A DNA stretch of 64,000 nucleotides from Alisma plantago-aquatica (GCA_963693085.1 OY856410.1:1334673804-1334737803); one strand, 5' to 3'. Shown: positions 36,564 to 49,382, counted from the first letter of the stretch. The notes: a model not told the origin generated them from the letters alone. Numbers and translations: made by a program.

Positions 36564-39500
36564 TGTTACGACCCCACCTCCTGATAACCCCAAATTAAGG
36601 GAGACTGAGAGGTTGAAGCCATACCCATAACTTCAAGATCAAAGGTTCGACAATTAACCAAGAACAATTATTAAATTTTAACAGACTAAACTGGAAAAAT
36701 TGTAAGAAAATAAACTTTTGCATACCTTTTTGAAAACTTGGATCTCTAAACTTCTATTCACTTATGGATTCTATTCTAACTAATCCTCCTTGTATTTTAC
36801 TTCATGTATTTCACAATATGATGATTTACTATTTGTCCTTTTGGCTTGTACCTAAAATGCTGACAAACAAAACGTCGGTCAGTTGAAGCTGGTATGTGGG
36901 GGAAACAATAAATTTGCAACTATGATAACAATGTAATCATTCAATTAATCATTTAACAACCAAGATTACGTTTTAAATATAACTTTGCGATCCATGAGTA
37001 CCCTATCCTCTGTGCTATCCCTGCAGTGGACCTGGATACTACCTTCCTTATGGTAGATCCCCATTAAACCCCTCATGGTCCCACCTATAGGTGAACCAAT
37101 TTCTAGGGTTGTGTCACATGGCACTACTTGTAAGTATCCCAATCCTTAACTCATGGAATGCTAATGGGTCTCATGGCACTACACTTGGTATCCCAATTTA
37201 TAACCCACGATAACCTAGACCTTACTCTAGGTTACCCCTTTTAGCCTTTACAAGTCACAGAGGTGGACCCGGATCTAGCCAGTTATATATATATGTTCAT
37301 AGTGATAGTCATAGTCACTCTATAGTTGCATGAAATAAAAGCATCCAACAGTTATTTCAAGCCATGAGGGAAACGTCGATAAAATCCTCGGAAAACTAGT
37401 CGGGATAATCATAAGCGTAACCACATACCTGATTTGATGATTTCACAAGCATTAAGCAAATCCAACCAAGAATGCAATCCAAGCAAGCAATTCAACAATC
37501 ACATAATTCCTAAAAAGAATATGTACTCTATTTATTACACACTTTATCAAGAATCTACTTTATTGACTTGGATTCACTTTTTGGGATTTCTAATCCGAAT
37601 TAAGGTTTCATTAATATTCATTAGGGTTTCTTAGATCAATTTCTCAAACTTTATCCCTTTTAGGTCAACAAACCTTAAAATACTCTTTTCTACTTATATA
37701 AACCCTAATTGCTCAAAGTATCCATTTTAATAGTCTTTTATACCCAAATTGACTTAGGATCATCATATGTCCATTTATTCATGGATTTGAACCATTAAAA
37801 CAATCAAAAGACATATTCATCTCATTTAGGGTTTCCAAGCCCTTTAATGCATATTCATGCACGAAACCCTAGATTAAGCCAATTATATAAAAAGATCATC
37901 TTTTTAGATCCAATTTTCACTTTTATTAACAACAGGTTAATATTGGCTTGAATTATCCAAAGAACATCATTAAATCCATCTATCATCAAATCTAAGGGTT
38001 TTTCATTAATTAAATCATTAAAGATGATAACTCTATGTACTTTTCAAATTTCAAGCATATTTATGCACATAATCTCTAAATTAAACTAATTATGTGCCAA
38101 GATCATCCTTTTCGATCTTAATGTACCTTTTTACAATTAATAGGTTATTATCAACTTTAATGATCCAATAAACCGTATTAAACACTTTATTCATTTCAAA
38201 ATAGGGTTTAATTCATTAAAGATGATAATTGACACTAATTTTTGAATAGAAAGAGGAATTATCTTCCAATTATATTTTTATTGGATTCTTCTCATTTTTC
38301 TGAGCAAAACGCATATATTATTCGTATCCATCCGAACTACTGATTTTTAGATATGAATTTTGCAAATTAGACTTAGTTGAGCCAATCTGGGAGTGCCACG
38401 TCACCCGCTCCATGCCATGTTGTTTAGATAACTTAAAAACATAACGGAATTCCATTTCTACCCCCGCATGGCTCCTTGGTCATGTATTGCCCATAGGGGC
38501 AACACCGTCCAACGGCCCCCTCATCTTCTACCTTGTGTGCCCTAGGCGTTGCCGCTGGTACAGCCCGCTCGGGGGGGATCTCCTCCATCTCCCATGGCCA
38601 AGGGTGCTACCCCTTATATAGAGGTGAGTACGAAGCCCTAAGGCGTGCCTCCTTGAGGACTCAAGTCCTACTCTTGAAAGGGAACATACTTTCCTTGGTT
38701 GTGAAGCAACCATCTCTTTCTCTCTCTTCTTCATTATCTCCTTAGATAATTATGTTATTTGAATATTTATAAATTCAAAAACCTTTTCCCCTTATTCTCT
38801 TTATTCTTTCTTTTTAATTCTTTGTCACGAATTTCTATTTTCTTTTAATAGAAATCACTTCCTTTTTCATAATGCCACCAAAATCATTAATAATGCATCA
38901 TATTATCTTCCTATTTGTCATTATTGTTATTTTATCTTTCCTCTTTCCTTATTGGGACTCCTTGGATCCCAATAAACTCTATGGTTTCGAAATTCCTTCA
39001 TAAGGATACTCATTATCCTTCTAGATGCATCTAAATGCATTATTTCTTCATTATCATGTTTGTTTCTTATTAAAATAACTCTTTTTGAGGTTTTCTCTTT
39101 ATTTCTCTTTTATTTTTCTCATTGGCATTCCTTTTAATATTAGCAACTTCATGGATACGAAAATTCACCAAGAAATCTCATTTATGCCTCTTTCCACTCA
39201 TTTTCCACATTTTATCATTATTTTCAATCTCTTTCTTAATAAAGAAATATTTAATTGATATTTTCTTTTCTTAATGCACTCTTTTTGCAACTTTGGACTC
39301 CAAGGAACCCAAGAGGTACGAAATCCCTCTTTGGATTTGCCTTCTAGAGGTTTCCACATCATTCTTTTCTCAAAAACTTAATTATTCATTTACTAATTTA
39401 ATAATTGAATTTTCCTTTCTTTATTTCCTTGTTATTGGGCCCAATTGCCAATAAAACCCACTACACAAACATCAAGGCTATTGTAAACGAAATCCATTTA

Positions 39501-39592
39501 TTCAAACCAAATTATATCATTATTTGTTCAAATATCCTTAATATGAGAAATTACATTTCTCAACAAATGAATCCAAAATCAGGTTTGCAACA
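36564..39592 (-). mobile_element. 5' LTR of element C, with a ~330-bp deletion
   Basis: 3029 bp. Near 38590-38600 the sequence goes from 'atctcccatggcc' directly to 'aagggtgctacccc'. In the other copy these are separated by about 330 bp, and both junction sides end in GGCC. Otherwise it matches the other LTR closely. Confidence 0.92.
38612..38620 (-). promoter_or_regulatory. TATA box of the C 5' LTR
   Basis: The complement reads TATATAAGG, at the same LTR position as 31217-31225. The deletion in this LTR removes sequence at lower plus-strand coordinates, that is, downstream of the box in the direction of transcription. Confidence 0.55.
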
Positions 39593-39597
39593 CATAT

Positions 39598-41480
39598 GTC
39601 TTCAGGTTAAGGACCTGAACTGAGATCATATGTATAATAATAATACTTAATTCTTGTTATGTCCCTGGTTACATATTATTGTGGAAGAAAAATAGATGAA
39701 AATATTACATGATACTAGAAGTGTGTTGACTGATGACAAAGTCTCATTAGTCATGATACTAGATATCAAGTCAAACACATAGGTACGTGCTAGAGAACAA
39801 TGTACCAGACAGACCCACCTTGAGAGTGATACATGGAAACCATGAAATGGTAGTCAAAATCAACTCTCAAAGTGATATTGATGATTTTGGTTCTTTGACC
39901 TGAAGTCACTACACTCATCACATCCCATTCGATGAACTTTGACACCATCCATCATGTTCATGAATAAGGGCAGCCATAAAGGTGGTAATTGGGTATATTG
40001 TGACACATGGGGATTGATTGTGAGTGATGTAGATGGGATGCATCCCTCCTATTAAGATTTTGATATCTCATGCCCTTGATAAGTGAGGCTAAGAAATGCA
40101 TGGCCATGCTCGTGTGAGTCAATATATGATATGTGAAATCACTATATCTCAAGAGTCTGCTATAGTTCAACAAACATAGATTGAGTATCATGAGGATGAC
40201 AATTCCATGACTCATATTCAATCTGGATATCAAAGACAAAGTAACTATATGATCATGTTAACACTAATCGCAGATTGTAGGTTGAAATTGTTCTCCAACT
40301 TTCCAATTACTTGGGTAGTAATGATGTGTGTCTAGATATCACTCATTGCTTGTGTAGTCATAACGGTTATGGACTTCACATCAAACGTAATATGCGACAT
40401 ATAGGGTCACACACATAGGATATACTTGGAATAGGAGCTCACTCATGGATAGGATGTAACTTGGTTACTAAAAGAGTTTAGGTAATCAAATTAACAACAC
40501 TAGCTATGCCAGTCAACCAACTGGAGTGTCCAGTTGACCGACTTGAATGTCTAGTCGACCGAATGGAGCTTAAGGACCCTGTCTGATGGAACCAAGAATA
40601 TGACCGTTTGGAATATCCAACCAACTGACTAAACTAGGTTCCTAGGGATTGCTCAAAATGTCAAGTCCACCAGTTGGAATGTCCAGTCGACTGAATGCAT
40701 GTGAAATGACTAGTTTGACTAGGTCATTGGACTAGTTTGACTGCATCAAATGATTAATGATATGTTTAAGAATGTGTAATCATTGCATTAAAGGAGAGTG
40801 TTATTACACCATTGACCACATGTCAATCAACCGCTGGATAGTCCAGTCCATCAACTAGTTCTCCAGTCGACCAACTAGATGCTCCAGTCACTCGATTGGA
40901 TTTTACAACAGCCATGAAGCCATGAGATCTAACCTTTTGTATCCCCTAGGTTTTGGAAACCCTAGCCCATCCACTCCAATACAAGTAGGGGATGGCCAAG
41001 GCTCAAGACACAAAGTCTAGAAAGGTAGTAAAGAGATTGTCTCAAGACTCCTCATCTCACAATTCTAGTAATATGTGAGAGAACCTAGTAGGCTTACCCG
41101 AAAGGGAGAGATAGTAAGGGGAAAGAAGGCAATGTTTGCATATTGATGAATATAAGGACAACTCCTTCTCTTTGGATCTAGAAGCACAACATAGAGTTCT
41201 AGGTGGTTCATGTGGACTACGTAGAGGCATCAAAGCTTTTTTTTCCATGCTAGGAGGAGACCATCAACCATAATATGTGTATGGTACACCCAAAGGATGC
41301 CCATAGTTTTTGTATGTGTGCGACTTGTAAAGGAAGCACATATGTTTGGAAGAATAGTTGCCAAACTTGCTCGCCCTATTTCCTAGATACATTGTTGTTG
41401 GTGCGATCTAATGGTTAAGGAAAACATGGGCAGAAATTTTGTCATTCCCATTGCCTACTTTGTCCCAATATTTCCCTACA
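39598..41480 (+). mobile_element. 3' LTR of element D, segment 2 (end)
   Basis: The LTR resumes after the CATAT target repeat and ends ATTTCCCTACA at 41480. Total D LTR length without C is about 2.05 kb. Between 40505 and 40910 it holds a cluster of motifs such as CCAGTCGACCGACT and TCCAGTTGACCGACTT with spacing of about 20-30 bases, like the cluster in the D leader. The last 500 bp match 22710-23236. Confidence 0.85.
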
Positions 41481-42560
41481 CTAGGAAGGACCACTTTCCA
41501 CTTCCTTTTCCCAATTAGGTCATGGAAAGACTTGCACACTAAGAGTTCTTCTACTACCTAGATGGATATTTTGGCTTCTACTAGAAATCCATCCACCCCA
41601 ATGAGCAAGAGAAGACTACATTCATGTGTCCCTTTGGCACGTATACTTTCTACCATATGCCCTTCAGACTATGCAATAGACCTGCTACCTTCCGGCGTTG
41701 CATATCTGCCATTTTTTCTGGACTTATAGAAACTATAATGGAAATCTCCATGGATGACTTCTTAGTCTATGGAGATTATTTTGAATCATTTCTATTTCTC
41801 CTTTTTCTAGTTTTAGAACATTGTAAAAAGGACATCGGGTGCCTAATTGGGAAAATTCCACTTCATGGTGAAGGAGGGCATTGTTCTAGGGCATCATGTC
41901 AACTCTAAAGGCATTGAGGTTGATAAAGCAAAGATCAAAGTGATTGTCAAGCTATATCCTCCAACTACAATCAAAGAAGTTAGGGCATTCCTAAGACATA
42001 TCAGGCTCTATAGGAGGTTTATTTGTGACTTCAGTAAAATAACCAACCCTTTGACAAACCTTCTTCAGAAGGATGTGAACTTCAACTTTGACTCTGACTT
42101 CATGAAGAGCTTCATCACTCTAAAGGAAGGTATCATCTCAACTCCCGATCTTCATTCCCTAGATTGGTCTCTTCCCTTTGAGATCATGTGTGATGCCAGC
42201 GAATATACCAAAGGCACAGTACTGGGGCAGATTGTCAACAAAAATCATCATTTCATCTACTATGCAAGAAAGATACTAGATGACGCCCAAAAAAATTATG
42301 CAACCACATAGAAGGAAATTCTTTCCATTGTCTACACCTTTGACTAATTCTACTCCTAGATAATAGGTTGGCAAGTAATTGTATTAATTGATCATGCAGT
42401 TATTAGGTACATGATGCCAAAGAAAGACGCAAAGCATGTGCTCATTAGATGGATTTTAATGTTGTAAGAGTTTGACCTAGAAATCAAACACAAAAAGGGG
42501 ACCAAAAAGTGGTTGTTGATCACATCAATCAATTGCATATTCAAATTCTGACACAGTTCT
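41481..42560 (+). pseudogene. Athila-type Gypsy reverse transcriptase and RNase H relic (element I)
   Basis: Directly beyond the D LTR the reading starts inside a reverse transcriptase: 'TRKDHFPLPFP' (41482 on), 'CPFGTYTFYHMPFRLCNRPATF' split over 41627-41690, and 'SMDDFLVYGD' (about 41747-41776), which keeps the catalytic Asp-Asp pair. After a frame change 'KFHFMVKEGIVLGHHVNSKG', 'FLRHIRLYRRFICDFSKITN' and 'PLTNLLQKDV' follow (41850-42100). RNase H begins at 'DWSLPFEIMCDAS' (about 42160-42200) and runs to about 42530. This is the standard Athila pol sequence. The part upstream is beyond D and outside the window. Frameshifts and stops; inactive. Confidence 0.88.
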
Positions 42561-42599
42561 CATTAATGACTCTTTTCTAGATGTTCACATGTTGAAGTT

Positions 42600-43640
42600 A
42601 TCCACATTCATAGCATGGTGTGTTGATCTTATCAATTACTTAGATGTAGGAGTCCTTCATCCTGATTGCATTGGAAATGAAAGAAAGAAGTTCATGTGAG
42701 ACATCTATCTACTATTAGAATGGACCTTACTGTCTTGTCTATGTTTATATGGCCTCTATCTCTGGTGCATATATGAAGAAGAAGAACCTCTTATTTGGGA
42801 ACAATGTCACTCTGTCTGAACTAGGGGCCACATGATCTCTAACAAGACTGCATTCTAAGTCCTTTTATGTGGGTTCTTCTATACTTATATCTTCAAAGAC
42901 ACTCATATCTTTGTCAAGTCTTGTGATCCATGCAAGAGATCTGAACATATTTCTAAAAGGGATGAGATGCCCCTTAATCATTTGTAAGAAATGGAGAGTT
43001 TTGATGTCTGGGGTGTGGACTAAATGGTTCCCTTCCCTTCTTCTTATGGCTTCTCCTACATTCTCATCATAGTTGATTATGTTTCTATGTGGGTTGAAGC
43101 CATCCCCACCATTTCTTGTGACTTTGAACCAGTCATAAAGATGTTCAAAGATTTTATCTTTCCATGTTTTGGAGTCTTACATACTTTCATTTCTGACGGA
43201 GGATCACATTTCCTTGAGTGCAACTTTGAGACACTCCTTTTCATATATGTTGTTTCCCAGTGAGTGGCCTCTCCTCAAACGAGTGGTCAGGTGGAGGTCT
43301 CTAATTGCCAAATCAAAGCCATTCTAAAAAGACATTCGGTAAGACAAGGTAGGATTGGGCTCACAAGTTGAATAATGCAATTTGGGCTTATCGAATTGCC
43401 TATAAAACTCCACTGGGCACTTTCTCTGGTCTATGGAAAGTCTTTCCACTTACTAGTGGATATCAAACACAAGGCTCAACGGGCCATAAACCATCTAAAC
43501 TTTGACTTTCATGCAGCAAAGAACAACCATTTACTTCAATTACAAGATTGAAAAGAGTTATGCTTGTCTGGATATGAAAAATGCACACATTTACAAAGAG
43601 TGCACAATGATGTGACATGATAGACACTTGAAGAGGAAAG
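42600..43640 (+). pseudogene. Athila-type integrase relic (element I)
   Basis: This continues the pol relic of element I. At 42995-43260 'FDVWGVD', 'YILIIVDYVSMWVEAIPT' and 'FISDGGSHF' represent the integrase core with the first two acidic active-site residues. 'TSGQVEVSNCQIKAIL' (about 43278-43326) supplies the region of the third. 'WALSLVYGK' and 'HKAQRAINHLNFDF' (43400-43510) match the conserved segment after the core. Several stops and shifts; inactive. Together with the part before it, it identifies the sequence into which D inserted. Confidence 0.82.
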
Positions 43641-45207
43641 ATCTATAGATAGGATATCAAGTATTACTGCATAATTCTTGTCTCCACCTTTTTTTGAGGA
43701 AGCTAAAGATCCAATGGTTGGATCTGTTCATTATTAAGCATAGCTTCCCTCATGGATTTGTTCTGATTTAGAGTGAGAAAACTTGGGAATTCAAAGTTAA
43801 TCATCATTGTCTCAAATGCTAGTTCACATTGAATGATATGCATGCCAGCCGACATCTTTCGCTTCTCCCTCCAACATATCATGATTGAGTTTCAGGGTTC
43901 GAGCCATCTACATAAGACAAAGGCGCTTATCGGGAGTCAATCCCATCATTACCTTAGATCTAACTTACAATTTTTGCACCCATTAGATAATCATCGCAAG
44001 ATGCAATCTCAAGTTCTAATAATTTTTTTTCAGATTTCAGATGGAGGAAAACATTGTTGATGGGAACACAACCACATCTTGTAGTCCAACTAGCACAATA
44101 TTTCCCCACCATCTCAAAATTAGTGTTTTCTCATGGACAAGCAAATGTCTAAGTTTGGAATTACGGATGGGTGGTACATAGTCCACTTTCAAGCCACTCT
44201 TATAAGATTTTCTACTTAAGATTTCATCATTGCAACTTTTAGTAAAAAAATTCCAAAATTTTCTATTCTAGAATACCCAAAGCCAATATCTAGACAGATG
44301 AGATTCTATTTCTCAATATGTTTGCATCATTCAAGCCCTCTTATTTTGAAGCAAAGCTTCAAAAGAACCTATTTTTTAAACTAACCCATGGCTAGAAATC
44401 ATCCTCTATGGCCTAATAATCCAAAAATCATGTTTCCCTAGAAAGGATGGTAAGCTCTTAAGGAACTAAGATGAATCAAACACATTGTTCTTGCCATTGA
44501 CTAATGAAACAACTACATGGAATCACCACATGATTCCTCATTAAGTCATTATTTGAGTATAGTGTGATAAGGAGAACAACCTGGTGCACTGAGTCATAAA
44601 TCAAGTTGCATGACGATCTAAACTCTCTACTACACTTCTACATCCATCTTCTTACCTTCCATTCCCTCAAAAAGAGATAAAAAGCCACAAAAATGTGCCA
44701 AACCTTAAGCTCACGATGGCACACCATCCCCACTTAGTCGCTTCTTCCATACCCATCATAAAATTTAATAGAGGCATACCATCAAGAATTGATGTCATAG
44801 CCCACAAGAAAAATAAAATATCTTGAGTTGAGAGGAGATATCACCTTCTTCTATACCTCCGTTCACTTGATTTTTTACCTATGGGCATAATGAATGCCTC
44901 AAAATTTTACCATTGTCTTGACTTACACTAGTGTCGAATCAAGTGCATACTTGTTGTTCTGTGGGTCTCTCTAAACTCTCAGGAAACTCCATGGCATTCT
45001 TAATGTCAGAACAATGATGAGGAAGTTCCATTGCAAAATGAAATCAAGGAAAAAGCTATAGAAAGATGTGTTCTATGATCTAAGGAAGTTAGGGAAGCTT
45101 GACCATATCAAGTGGTAAGGAAAACAACATGATGGGAGAATGAGGCAATCACATGGGCCAAAAGTATTATTTGGTGATTGTTTCTAATTTTCTGTTACTC
45201 GAGGATG
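43641..45207 (+). mobile_element. Downstream part of Athila-type element I, no clear coding
   Basis: The first 260 bases still read like the end of an Athila pol ('FPHGFVLI' and 'WEFKVNHHCLK' near 43750-43820, 'EPSTxDKGAYR' near 43903-43935). From about 43940 to 45207 I see no coding or LTR signature. A trace 'aatgtctaagtttgg' at 44144 resembles the polypurine-like sequence that follows pol in this family. The 3' LTR was not found before the CACTA element begins at 45208. Confidence 0.5.
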
Positions 45208-45700
45208 CACTAGTAGATAAATGGGATATCTCATTAGTCATTATTGGCATATGTCATAAGTTATAAACTGATGACTCACTGGGTGATGCTAAAACTCAGG
45301 ACATATGTCATCAGTTATTTTGAAAAAAAAGAAATCAACGACATACATATATTTCAGTTCCATTTTATAGCCAATTGAGGAAATAACACGCATCATGCAC
45401 AAAAAGTGGTTTCCCTTGACCTTTCCTCATCGATTATTGAAAGAGAACTGACAATGTAACACTAATTATGTAGTGAAAATGGTTTCCCTTGACCATTCCT
45501 TGTTATTTATTGAATGAGAACTGATAAGATATTGGTAATTATATAGTCAGTTTCTCAAGAAATAATCTATGACTAATAGTATGTTGTCAGTTTAATAAGT
45601 GAATAAAAAGTGAAAATTAAGGGATATCTTATTGATTTTCTACAAGTATTCGAAAAAGTATGTATATGTAGTAGATTAATTTGAAATAATGGATGAGAAA
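45208..45700 (-). repeat. Terminal and subterminal repeats of CACTA element G
   Basis: CACTAGTAGATAA fits the CACTA family terminus. Behind it, motifs such as 'catatgtcat(a/c)agtta' recur at 45250 and 45302, and an approximately 75-bp unit around 'gtggtttcccttgacc' repeats at 45406 and 45478. Such arrays bind the DNA-binding transposase subunit in En/Spm. Confidence 0.75.
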
Positions 45701-46369
45701 TGTTTTTGTTTTTTCTATATAGCTGGTATGCAGAACTATTGTCTGGTTGCTAGACTGTCTGTTCCATGTAGTTCATTATAACTGCAGTAGTTCATCACAA
45801 CTGTAGGCCTCTGCAAGCATTGCATCTCAACAACAGTCCAGAAAACTTGCAACAAGAAAGATACATATACAAATACACATATGCATTTGATACATATGCA
45901 CAAACATGCCAGCAAACCTTAACCTTCTGTCCATTTTCACTTCAATGCACACACATATGCATGAACTCACTACTTAATTGATTCAGTCATCAGCCACACA
46001 TTTAATTGCATACATATACACAAATATACATCATTCTCCTCCTCATGCACTTCACATTCAATTAACACACATATGCATGAATACATATACAAATCAACTG
46101 CCACAGAGTTTAAGTCCACAATGTATAATATATATATAAAATTATTGACATCAAAGTTTGAATACAAAATATCAATAAACCATCCCAATTACATGACAAT
46201 TCTACATGTTTGATGAAGCAGTTTGCCCACTCTCCGCATAGGTCATTCAACCACTCCAATGTATAGGCTTCGGTAGTGTTAAAAAACTACAAAGATAATG
46301 AGACATACTTTTAATTAGATTTTATTGTTTGTATTATCAAATGAGACTGCTTCATTAATTATGATCCAA

Positions 46370-47480
46370 GACTAATAACAATACCTTTGCTATACATTTA
46401 ACATTTTCCACATGCGCGACAATCGATTCCATGTACAGCAACATGTAATATTCACATACCCAATCATTGTCTTGTATAAGGCATTGTAGATTTATAATTA
46501 TGTTAATAACTGTAACTTAAGAAAATTTGGTAATATATATGCATTTAGAGTGAGAATACTATACATTAACACTCCTCCGAGATACTAATTTCCTTTTTGT
46601 GTCTGCTTTCTCTCTACTACTATTGAATGCTTTCATACTCCTATAAGTTAAATTAACACATATGTTGCATTCTTAAAATGTCAAACGATGCAAGTATTAA
46701 CAAATATATTGAGCATGGAAAACATATACTTATTCATAAATTGACAATTTCAATGGGTGTCCACCTTTTTTGTTAGTTTTATACCCAAAGGATGAAAGAA
46801 ATACACAGTATAGATCTCAGAAACAATCAATAACAATTATAAATGCTTATTTTTGAGTAAATATAAGTCAAATAAAATAAAAATTAAATTCCACAACATT
46901 TGTATATTCATAAGTTAGAAATATAAGCAACAAAGACCAAAACTTACTGAACATTGAAGGGAGATATGATCACGTTCTTGGAAGCACCAAAAACCTTCAT
47001 CGTAGTATTCGTGTAGTCAGTGACACCACTCACATGTCTCTCTACATCAATAATCATCGATGGAATTCGAAATGCCACATTTGATATTCTAAACTCAGCA
47101 GCCATGTAGTACAAATGACTAAACATATACATGTAATAATCAATTAATATATAGGAAACAAATATAAAACATGTGTTTCTCACATATGATGAGGTATTCA
47201 AACTCATCATATCTAGATTTGTATCATTGATATGTTCAACCATTGATAATGAAATATCTCATAAACAACTGTCAACACCATAACAATGTTGACATCTATA
47301 CCTATGACTTCCTCCTGAACGTTGATCACCATGGTATTTGATTGATATAGATCTTCAATCCATATTGTCAGTGCCTTGTAGTTAGGACCTAAGAAGTCAA
47401 ATATCTCATGTGCAATAAGATGTAGGGGTTGAGGCTTTGGAACCCTAGGGGGCTTCTTAGTTGTTGTGGTTTGCATGCAT
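46370..47480 (-). pseudogene. Ulp1-like cysteine protease (C48) ORF relic of CACTA element G
   Basis: Minus strand, several exons. 47213-47476 gives an N-terminal segment ('AHEIFDFLGPNYKALTIWIE', then 'VQEEVIGIDVNIVMVL') of the type that precedes Ulp1 domains in CACTA elements. 46944-47110 ends 'NVIISPFNV' before a GTAAGT donor. Around 46745-46855 'KHL*LLLIVSEIYTVYFFHPLG' matches the 'HW.LLVI...VYYLDPLG' region: the His is kept, a stop replaces part, and His stands where the catalytic Asp is expected. 46385-46511 gives 'CLIQDNDWVCEYYMLLYMES', matching the Q...CGYY catalytic Cys segment with Gly changed to Glu. Family members cleave SUMO from proteins; the role in transposons is not settled. 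Inactive. Confidence 0.68.
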
Positions 47481-48269
47481 GTATTCTCATATTATCTTCA
47501 CACTATATATAAATTCAATAAAGAATTTTCCATACCTCAACCAATACAATGAGCCATATGGGCCACCCAACAAATTTTCCTTCTACCTCTCCAACTATGG
47601 TGGCATTTAGGTGCTCATATGGGAGTGGTGTTTCTTTTCATACCGAAATGACACATATGATACATGAACATGATCAGTGGGAAGGGGAACACCATAAACT
47701 ATATCAGTGTTTGGAAAAACCTCACCATATGACATGATAATGTATGATGGAACACTAATGGCAATACGACATTTTCTGGCCACCTAAAATTCTATGAAAT
47801 ACAACATTTAAATTATCACCCTTATATATTGACTTGAGGGATTACTTCATCACAATATATATAAAAATTGACATAAATTGAATCTTACTCCGGTCATGCC
47901 ATACGGGTCTGAAGGAGTACTCCCAATACCCTCTATGGGTGTGTGACGCTATACATGATCTATTACTATTGGAGAAGCTTGCACCTCTTGAGAAGACTTA
48001 AACTCCTCCAAGGATGTATCTATCAATCTTTTCACATCCTCCTAGTCCATTCCTCCTTTCTTGGCAGATTGTGCTTTTCCTAGGATGAGATAAAATAAGA
48101 TATTATCCCAAACCTAGCTCTAGGGGGCCTATCATGTCCAGGTATTCTTCCATCCCTAGAGAAACCAATAATTCACCATATGTGTCTAGAGCGGTTAGCT
48201 TGACATCCTTTATTTGCTCACCCAGATCCAATTATTCATCATCAAAACCAACTAATTAGTGAAACTTAA
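47481..48269 (-). mobile_element. Part of CACTA element G without recognised coding
   Basis: About 790 bases between the Ulp1-like and TNPA-like relics. No domain was recognised on either strand; a 62-codon plus-strand frame at 47549 runs against the element. Confidence 0.4.
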
Positions 48270-49224
48270 CAATCCATGGAAAAAAAGAACATGGACATTC
48301 ATTATGAGACCAGGAAATTACATTTTTGCAACCACCTCCTAGGTTTCTTAGACGGGGATTTCTCTGGCTTTGTTTTTCCTTGCATCTACCCACTCCACAA
48401 TAGTGAGGAGACACGTCCAGAAGCACTATAATACTCAGTAGTAGAAGGAGTAGAAGTATAAGGATCTTTCTCTTGCTCTCTCGATTGGAAACATTTAACA
48501 TAATAAACCAACATGTGTTTATGCACGTTCTTGTCACACCTTTCTTTTTGAACATCATGAATGACCTAATTAATTCAATAAGAATATTTTAACTAATCAT
48601 AAGAAATCATAAAATGTAATTAATTCAATACCTTGAACTCATCTATTTTTCTCTACTCAACAAATGCTAGTCATTCTTTTTTAATCAAGATAGGGCCATT
48701 GAAAAGTGGGGACTTATCCTTCTTGGGATCAAAGATGTTATTTCTTATGAGGATTTTCCTCCAATATCTATGTCTTCTCCCGATGAGTTGCATAACATTC
48801 TTATGATGCAACTTTTCATCAAGCTCATACAGGCCCTAAAAAGGTTCAACATTCACTACTTTCTAGAAAGGTGAAAATAAATAATAGAAAAAGGCAATAA
48901 AAAATATAAATGCATATATATCACCTCTAACTCCCTCTAGATGAGGTATTTAGTGGTCTGACTCACGTTTTTCCAATCCTTGACCTGGAGAGACGCTATT
49001 CTTTGACCAAGGACCCCACAGTAGCTAACAAACTCTTTAGTGACTGGTGTTCATACTTTATTAAATTCAATGACACCTATCTTCCTTGTATCCCAAGTTG
49101 AGGCAATTTCAATCAAATTTATCCCTCTCCTACATTTATATTTATAAGCACCATCATCACCCTGGTCAAGAGGCCCAATAGAATCCTCACGCTCAGGATC
49201 GTTGTGCTCCTAGTCAAATGCCAT
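48270..49224 (-). pseudogene. TNPA-like (plant transposase_24) relic of CACTA element G
   Basis: Minus strand. From an ATG at 49224, 'MAFD*EHNDPEREDSIGPLD' is followed by 'RGINLIEIASTWDTRKIGVI', 'TPVTKEFVSYCGVLGQRIAS' and 'DWKNVSQTTKYLI' (to about 48930). This matches the part of CACTA second ORFs with 'V.FN..GQPVG....KFSSYLG.L.R......DW..VP...K..IW'. A second exon (about 48835-48630) gives 'GRRHRYWRKILIRNN' and ends before a GT donor. A third (about 48560-48270) gives 'CDKNVHKHMLVYYVKCF'. The protein would bind the subterminal repeats. Several stops. Confidence 0.7.
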
Positions 49225-49382
49225 CTATAAAATTAAAAGTAAACATATGAAAAAGTCAGATGACATATGAAAAATTCAGATGACATATTAAAAAATCAGA
49301 TACGTATGAAAAAATAAACATGTTATATAATGAAAATAACATATGAAATATAACATGTAGTATACCTAACTAATATCCCTTC

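Larger units (their letters stand above)
28837..39592 (-). mobile_element. Complete LTR retrotransposon C (Gypsy, Del/Tekay-like), minus strand
   Basis: Element C is 10.76 kb with LTRs of 3359 bp (28837-32195) and 3029 bp (36564-39592), perfect CATAT target duplications, a primer site at 36549-36561 and a polypurine tract at 32196-32208, all read on the minus strand. The LTR copies are very alike; a long stretch around 29700-30000 and 37430-37730 is almost identical. The size difference is mainly one deletion of about 330 bp in the right LTR. The internal part carries an integrase relic near its end and otherwise no clear gag or reverse transcriptase, as in A. Confidence 0.93.

Noticed and set aside
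48256..48558. Membrane protein frame (Leu-rich run)
   Set aside because: It is an out-of-frame reading over a CACTA transposase exon; the Leu run comes from a TTC/CTT-type repeat.
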